Assembly (NCBI GenBank): GCA_017963165.1
Contig: JAGCTZ010000170.1
Coordinates: 1 to 7,856, forward strand
DNA: 7,856 nucleotides
Direction of reading: 5' to 3'
Source of the DNA: Treponema sp.
GTDB taxonomy: Bacteria; Spirochaetota; Spirochaetia; Treponematales; Treponemataceae
Under the pieces are notes generated by a model. That model was not told the DNA's origin. It saw only the letters and a program-made list of their open reading frames with translations, and ran no database searches. Every line of letters starts with the position of its first letter. Position 1 is the first letter of the stretch. Made by a program: the position numbers and the translations under genes. Shown here piece after piece: positions 5,238 through 7,856 of this stretch.

Positions 5238-6245
5238 ATGAGTAAAACCAACGAAAATGTAGAAAAAAAGCAGAGGGAACATCATGTGAAGTCGCTCAGG
5301 CTGTTGAAGCTGGAAAAGGCGATTCAGACTATTCCCTACCCTGATGTTGCACGTTTGATGAAGGAGCTGGAGGTTTCGCGGAGGACGATTCAGCGGGACC
5401 TGGAGGAGCTTAAGATTTACTACAATGCGCCTATTGAATATGACAGGGTGCACAAGGGGTTTTACTATACTGATGAAACTTTCTTTGTAAAAAATGTGCT
5501 GATTAGCGAAGGGGAACTTGTGGCGCTGGCGGGAATTCTGCCACTTTTGGAACGGTATGATAATACGCCGCTCAAGGATACTATTACTAAGGTTTACGGC
5601 ACTATAAGCCAGATGCTTCCGAATGAGGTGGAGGTTCAGTCTAGTCTGGTGAATAACGTTCAGTTTATTTCGGATCCGCTGCCTGCCATTGATGCTGATG
5701 TTTTTAAGAAAATCTTTGAAGCCATTAAGATGCATAAAACTGTTTCGTTTGGGTACCGATCCATTAGCAGTACGGAACATACGCCTCACACGCTGGATCC
5801 GTACAAAATCTACTGTCAGAAGGGCGACTGGTATGCGGTTGGATTCTGCCACAAGCACAACAGGTACAGCACGTATAATCTTTCGCGTATGAAGGACCTT
5901 GTGCTGCTGAGTGATTTTGAGCCTGACCCTGATTATGAAAAGAAAGTTCACATTGACCCTAACTTTGGCGTTTGGAATAACGAACTGCCGGTGTTTAAGT
6001 TTGAGCTTGTGTTTGATAAATCTATTAATACTTACATTCTGGAAAGGACGTGGCATAAGAATCAGAAGTGCTTTCAGGATGACGAGGGGTGCGTGCATTT
6101 GACCTTTGAGTCGAACCAGCTGCAGGAAACGCTGTATTGGGTGCTGCATTTTGGGGCGGCAGTGAAGATTGTGGGGCCGAAGGAGCTTAAGAAGCTTTAT
6201 AAAGAGGAAGTTGGAAAGATGGCGGCTTCCATTGGAAAGATGTAA
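5238..6245 (+). CDS. WYL-domain helix-turn-helix transcription regulator (YafY/DeoR-like)
   Basis: Cytoplasmic DNA-binding regulator of 335 residues. The N-terminal winged helix-turn-helix (about residues 18-75) carries the recognition-helix motif VSRRTIQRDLEELK. The central part holds the WYL domain with its namesake motif as DWYAVGFCHKHNRYSTYNLSRMKDL, and the last ~90 residues form the usual WCX-type C-terminal extension. WYL domains are thought to bind ligands such as nucleotides or nucleic acids; family members control DNA repair, phage defence and metabolism genes, but the target here is unknown. It is full length. ATG 5238 has no ribosome site and lies directly behind an extended -10. 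The gene ends at a strong terminator 23 bases beyond its stop. The adjacent Dabb gene, with a similar promoter, is the first place to look for a target. Confidence 0.93.
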   Translation: MSKTNENVEKKQREHHVKSLRLLKLEKAIQTIPYPDVARLMKELEVSRRTIQRDLEELKIYYNAPIEYDRVHKGFYYTDETFFVKNVLISEGELVALAGILPLLERYDNTPLKDTITKVYGTISQMLPNEVEVQSSLVNNVQFISDPLPAIDADVFKKIFEAIKMHKTVSFGYRSISSTEHTPHTLDPYKIYCQKGDWYAVGFCHKHNRYSTYNLSRMKDLVLLSDFEPDPDYEKKVHIDPNFGVWNNELPVFKFELVFDKSINTYILERTWHKNQKCFQDDEGCVHLTFESNQLQETLYWVLHFGAAVKIVGPKELKKLYKEEVGKMAASIGKM

Positions 6246-6268
6246 AAGTTTTACTTATTAAACCTACT

Positions 6269-6294
6269 AAAAACACCGCGTTGGCGGTGTTTTT
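6269..6294. terminator. Bidirectional intrinsic terminator between the WYL gene and rsgA
   Basis: Perfect 11-bp stem AAAAACACCGC / GCGGTGTTTTT with the tetraloop GTTG. T-runs occur on both strands, and the two flanking genes converge here, so it should end both transcripts. Confidence 0.92.
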
Positions 6295-6300
6295 AATTTA

Positions 6301-6342
6301 ATTATAAATTACAGATTATAAATCCAGTATTATAAATCCCAG
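6301..6342. repeat. Three 14-base tandem repeats over the rsgA stop codon
   Basis: ATTATAAAT recurs at 6301, 6315 and 6329, exactly 14 bases apart; copies two and three share ATTATAAATCC. Copy three encodes the end of RsgA (WDL and stop on the minus strand), while the other two lie in the 3' untranslated region. This looks like a small tandem duplication of the gene end. Confidence 0.7.
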
Positions 6343-7355
6343 CCGCTATATCTGTTTTTTTGATACTCGCGGGTGAACTTTGCAATCTGCATCATCTTGG
6401 CTTTGCCCCATTCGCTTTCGGTATGAAGCTTAAGATAAGTCTGCCATCGCTCTTCGCTTAAAGTTCCGTCTTCAAGAGCCTTCTTTACTGCACAGCCAGG
6501 CTCGTTTGTGTGTGAACAATCATTGAACCTGCACTGGTCAAAAAGCGCAACAACATCTGAAAATGTTTCGTCTAGTCCTTCTTCAATGTCGAGCACGCCT
6601 ATTTCGCGCAGTCCCGGAGTATCCATAATCCAGGTGCCGTTTTCAAGACGGAACAGCTGACGGTAGGTTGTAGTGTGACGGCCTTTTCCATCTTCGTCGC
6701 GGATAGCGTTTACCTTCATAAGCTCTGTGCCGTTCAGAGTATTGAGCAGTGTAGACTTTCCTACTCCTGAAGAACCGACAATTGCAATTGTTTTATGCTT
6801 CTGAAGATAGGGCTGCAGTTGGTCCAGGCCATAACCTGTGAGCGAAGAGATTGCAATTACATCTGCCTTGTCGCACACAGCCTTTGTAATTTCTACCTTG
6901 AGTTCTACGTCGTCGCATAAATCTGCTTTGGACAAAACCACAACAGGCTTGGCTCCGGTGTTTAGCGTTATAGAAACATATCGCGCAATTCTGTTTTCAT
7001 TGTAATCCTGATTAAGTGAGGTCACAATAAAGACGTAATCAAAATTAGAAACGATAGTCTCCTCTAACAGATTTTTCACATAGGCTTCGGAATGGCCACT
7101 GCGGTTTGGTCGTTTGAAGACTGTTTTGCGTGGCAGCACTTCGTCAATCAAAGCGTCGCCATATTCGTTGGTAAAAACCTTTACGTAGTCGCCGACAACG
7201 GGTGGTTCAAGTCCAAGGTTGTAAAATTTTCCTTTAAGTTTTCCATTGATTTCTGATTCGGGATTTGTATTTCCTTCCTCATCATAAATCAAAAGAGTAA
7301 AAAGATTCTTCTGCACGCAAGAAACGCGCGCAGTAATAATAATATTTGTTTTCAA
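6330..7355 (-). CDS. rsgA: Ribosome small-subunit-dependent GTPase A (RsgA/YjeQ)
   Basis: Circularly permuted GTPase that binds the 30S subunit late in its assembly and helps release RbfA and mature the decoding centre. Domains in order: N-terminal OB fold (about 1-85, with PPVVGDYV), then the permuted GTPase with G4 SKAD (142-145), G5 SSLTG (170-174), G1 GSSGVGKST (194-202), switch I GRHTTT (225-230) and G3 DTPG (245-248), then the C-terminal zinc site C275-X4-C280-X-H282-X5-C288. Length (341) is normal. The start is a TTG at 7355, supported by AGGA at 7364-7367 eight bases upstream; no better ATG is near. No promoter is clear between the start and the terminator hairpin at 7417-7438, so it may be transcribed by read-through from the promoter at 7612-7640. 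It converges on the WYL gene and ends at the shared terminator. Confidence 0.97.
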   Translation of the reverse strand: MKTNIIITARVSCVQKNLFTLLIYDEEGNTNPESEINGKLKGKFYNLGLEPPVVGDYVKVFTNEYGDALIDEVLPRKTVFKRPNRSGHSEAYVKNLLEETIVSNFDYVFIVTSLNQDYNENRIARYVSITLNTGAKPVVVLSKADLCDDVELKVEITKAVCDKADVIAISSLTGYGLDQLQPYLQKHKTIAIVGSSGVGKSTLLNTLNGTELMKVNAIRDEDGKGRHTTTYRQLFRLENGTWIMDTPGLREIGVLDIEEGLDETFSDVVALFDQCRFNDCSHTNEPGCAVKKALEDGTLSEERWQTYLKLHTESEWGKAKMMQIAKFTREYQKNRYSGWDL

Positions 7356-7379
7356 TTTGAATTTCCTGATAGTGTGTAA

Positions 7380-7393
7380 GCCCGCTGGCGGGC
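7380..7393 (-). other. GC-rich hairpin in the rsgA 5' leader
   Basis: GCCCGC / GCGGGC inverted repeat with a minimal loop, 13 bases upstream of the AGGA ribosome site of rsgA. It is strikingly GC-rich for this AT-rich window and could influence ribosome loading or protect the leader RNA. Confidence 0.45.
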
Positions 7394-7414
7394 GGTGTTC
7401 GATCGGAAACCGTT

Positions 7415-7438
7415 AAAAAAAATGCGAAAGCATTTTTT
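7415..7438 (-). terminator. Intrinsic terminator ending the leader or small RNA before rsgA
   Basis: Minus-strand stem AAAAAATGC / GCATTTTTT (9 bp) with loop TTTC, the U-run extended by two more Ts to eight. It stands between the promoter at 7612-7640 and rsgA, so it either ends an independent small RNA or acts as a conditional attenuator. Confidence 0.8.
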
Positions 7439-7527
7439 AGGTTATCCTCTCTAATAAATATCCGTGTGGATAAACCGAGTCAGCTCCGCTTTCAGGACAA
7501 GAAGTGTGACTAGCTTTGTACCAGTCT

Positions 7528-7572
7528 CTAGGCAAGAATAGCGGAGGTCGAAGTGTTAGTCATAAAAATCAT
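7528..7572 (-). CDS. Possible 14-codon leader peptide
   Basis: ATG ATT TTT ATG ... TAG encodes MIFMTNTSTSAILA, rich in Thr and Ser. It follows the perfect Shine-Dalgarno AAAGGAGG, but with 14 bases between GGAGG and ATG, longer than ideal. The coding stretch runs through the CGACCTCC/CTCCGCT switch segment, so a ribosome on it would block pairing there. Too short to judge by codon use. Confidence 0.25.
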   Translation of the reverse strand: MIFMTNTSTSAILA

Positions 7573-7611
7573 AAATCTTGTCTCAACCTCCTTTGTTATT
7601 AATATATCTGG

Positions 7612-7640
7612 ATAATAGCAGAATGCAGCAGTTTATTCAA
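7612..7640 (-). promoter_or_regulatory. Promoter for the leader RNA (and probably rsgA)
   Basis: Minus-strand -35 TTGAAT (7635-7640) and -10 TATTAT (7612-7617) with a 17-base spacer; start predicted near 7605. The -35 is embedded in an 11-base direct repeat (7633-7643 and 7647-7657, 14 bases apart), which could be an operator. Confidence 0.7.
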
Positions 7641-7734
7641 TTCCTGTTATTCAATTCGTTTCTCTTTCATGAACTTTAAAATGATAAGGAAGACAATCAG
7701 CAGAACCGGGAAGATTCCTCGTATATTAAAGTAA

Positions 7735-7764
7735 TTGAATTATCTTGCATCATTTAGGTAAAAT
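7735..7764 (+). promoter_or_regulatory. Promoter for the gene entering at the right edge
   Basis: TTGAAT (7735-7740) and TAAAAT (7759-7764, 5/6) with an 18-base spacer. Transcription would begin near 7771, leaving only about seven bases before the ATG at 7778. Confidence 0.5.
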
Positions 7765-7777
7765 TAACCTGTGTCTT

Positions 7778-7856
7778 ATGAAAGATTTTCCGTACAACCC
7801 TTGTAGTTTTGACTACCTTTTGGAGACTGGAAGTCTTGCTCTGTTTGACAGTTCAC
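7778..7856 (+). CDS. 5' end of an unidentified gene, cut by the window edge
   Basis: Open from ATG 7778 to the end of the window (26 codons, beginning MKDFPYNPCSFDYLLETG). I do not recognise it. Support comes from the promoter at 7735-7764 in the right place and direction and the plausible composition. There is no Shine-Dalgarno site and only a very short leader. The minus strand is also open from the window edge to a TAA near 7776, so a gene ending here on the other strand is an alternative. Confidence 0.4.
   Translation, partial: MKDFPYNPCSFDYLLETGSLALFDSS

Larger units (their letters stand above)
7415..7605 (-). ncRNA. Candidate structured small RNA or attenuator leader upstream of rsgA
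   Basis: A good promoter (7612-7640) and a good terminator (7415-7438) on the same strand bound a transcript of about 190 bases with no normal-sized gene. Within it are AAAGGAGG (7587-7594), a perfect complement of the usual 16S rRNA tail; a segment CGACCTCC (7543-7550) that pairs with that site over 8 bp; a segment CTCCGCT (7540-7546), overlapping the former, that instead pairs with AGCGGAG (7484-7490); a 6-bp hairpin GACTGG/CTAGTC (7508-7526); and a hairpin GGTTTATCC/GGATAACC (7440-7476). Mutually exclusive pairings are typical of riboswitch or leader-peptide control. It does not match the tmRNA, RNase P, SRP, T-box or common riboswitch cores I can recall. The length would also fit a 6S-like RNA, but I see no convincing closing stem. 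Confidence 0.55.

Noticed and set aside
5689..6102. Two small plus-strand ORFs in alternate frames within the WYL gene
   Set aside because: Internal out-of-frame shadows of a conserved gene.
5199..6149. 316-codon minus-strand reading frame opposite the WYL gene
   Set aside because: Exact antisense of a well-supported regulator; its product is basic and low in recognisable motifs, with no ribosome site. It is a shadow of the codon bias.
7480..7530. Resemblance of the leader RNA to tracrRNA (CTAGTC, GACTCGG pieces)
   Set aside because: Only scattered short matches; no cas genes or CRISPR repeats in the window.
7660..7753. Minus-strand short membrane-like peptide (GIFPVLLIVFLIILKFMKEK), with an ATG-led 18-codon ORF just upstream in another frame
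   Set aside because: The hydrophobic frame has no usable start codon after the preceding stop, no ribosome site fits, and joining the two needs a frameshift. Possibly a decayed small membrane protein, but not supportable.

Overview
The window is AT-rich bacterial chromosome with compact genes on both strands, Shine-Dalgarno sites such as GAGGA and AAAGGAGG, TTG starts, and a tRNA without an encoded CCA. The gene content (soluble glycerol-phosphate acyltransferase-like protein, class-3-type aldehyde dehydrogenase, WYL regulator, RsgA) and codon style look to me like a host-associated spirochaete such as Treponema. That is an impression from the sequence, not a proof. No phage, transposase or CRISPR array is visible.

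Layout, left to right. 1-127: no supported gene, one small hairpin. 128-1048 (-): glycerolipid acyltransferase, divergent from an aldehyde dehydrogenase at 1190-2569 (+), with opposed promoters in the 141-base gap. 2600-2640: bidirectional terminator that closes the dehydrogenase and also a tRNA(CAU) at 2692-2764 (-), which has its own good promoter. 2822-2941 (-): remnant of a Nudix hydrolase gene. 2954-3771 (-): two translationally coupled genes, a DUF2087 protein and an isochorismatase-type cysteine hydrolase. 3812-3898: two intergenic palindromes. 3895-4751 (-): an unusual locus with a secreted SPOR-domain protein whose signal peptide is thrown out of frame by an eight-T run, followed by an unrecognised domain in another frame. 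4900-5202 (+): Dabb-domain protein. 5238-6245 (+): WYL transcription regulator. 6269-6294: bidirectional terminator. 6330-7355 (-): RsgA ribosome-maturation GTPase. 7356-7777: no large gene, but a promoter, a structured leader or small RNA with a strong Shine-Dalgarno site, and an intrinsic terminator, all pointing toward rsgA. 7778-7856 (+): start of a gene that leaves the window.

How the parts work together. Most genes are ordinary housekeeping or small-metabolism genes in short transcription units. The three parts most worth a second look are the leader upstream of rsgA, where the Shine-Dalgarno site has a built-in complement and a terminator follows; the SPOR-domain gene, whose reading frame breaks in a homopolymer inside the signal peptide and again near its end; and the Dabb and WYL genes, which share an extended -10 box ending exactly six bases before the ATG with no Shine-Dalgarno site, as expected for leaderless mRNAs.
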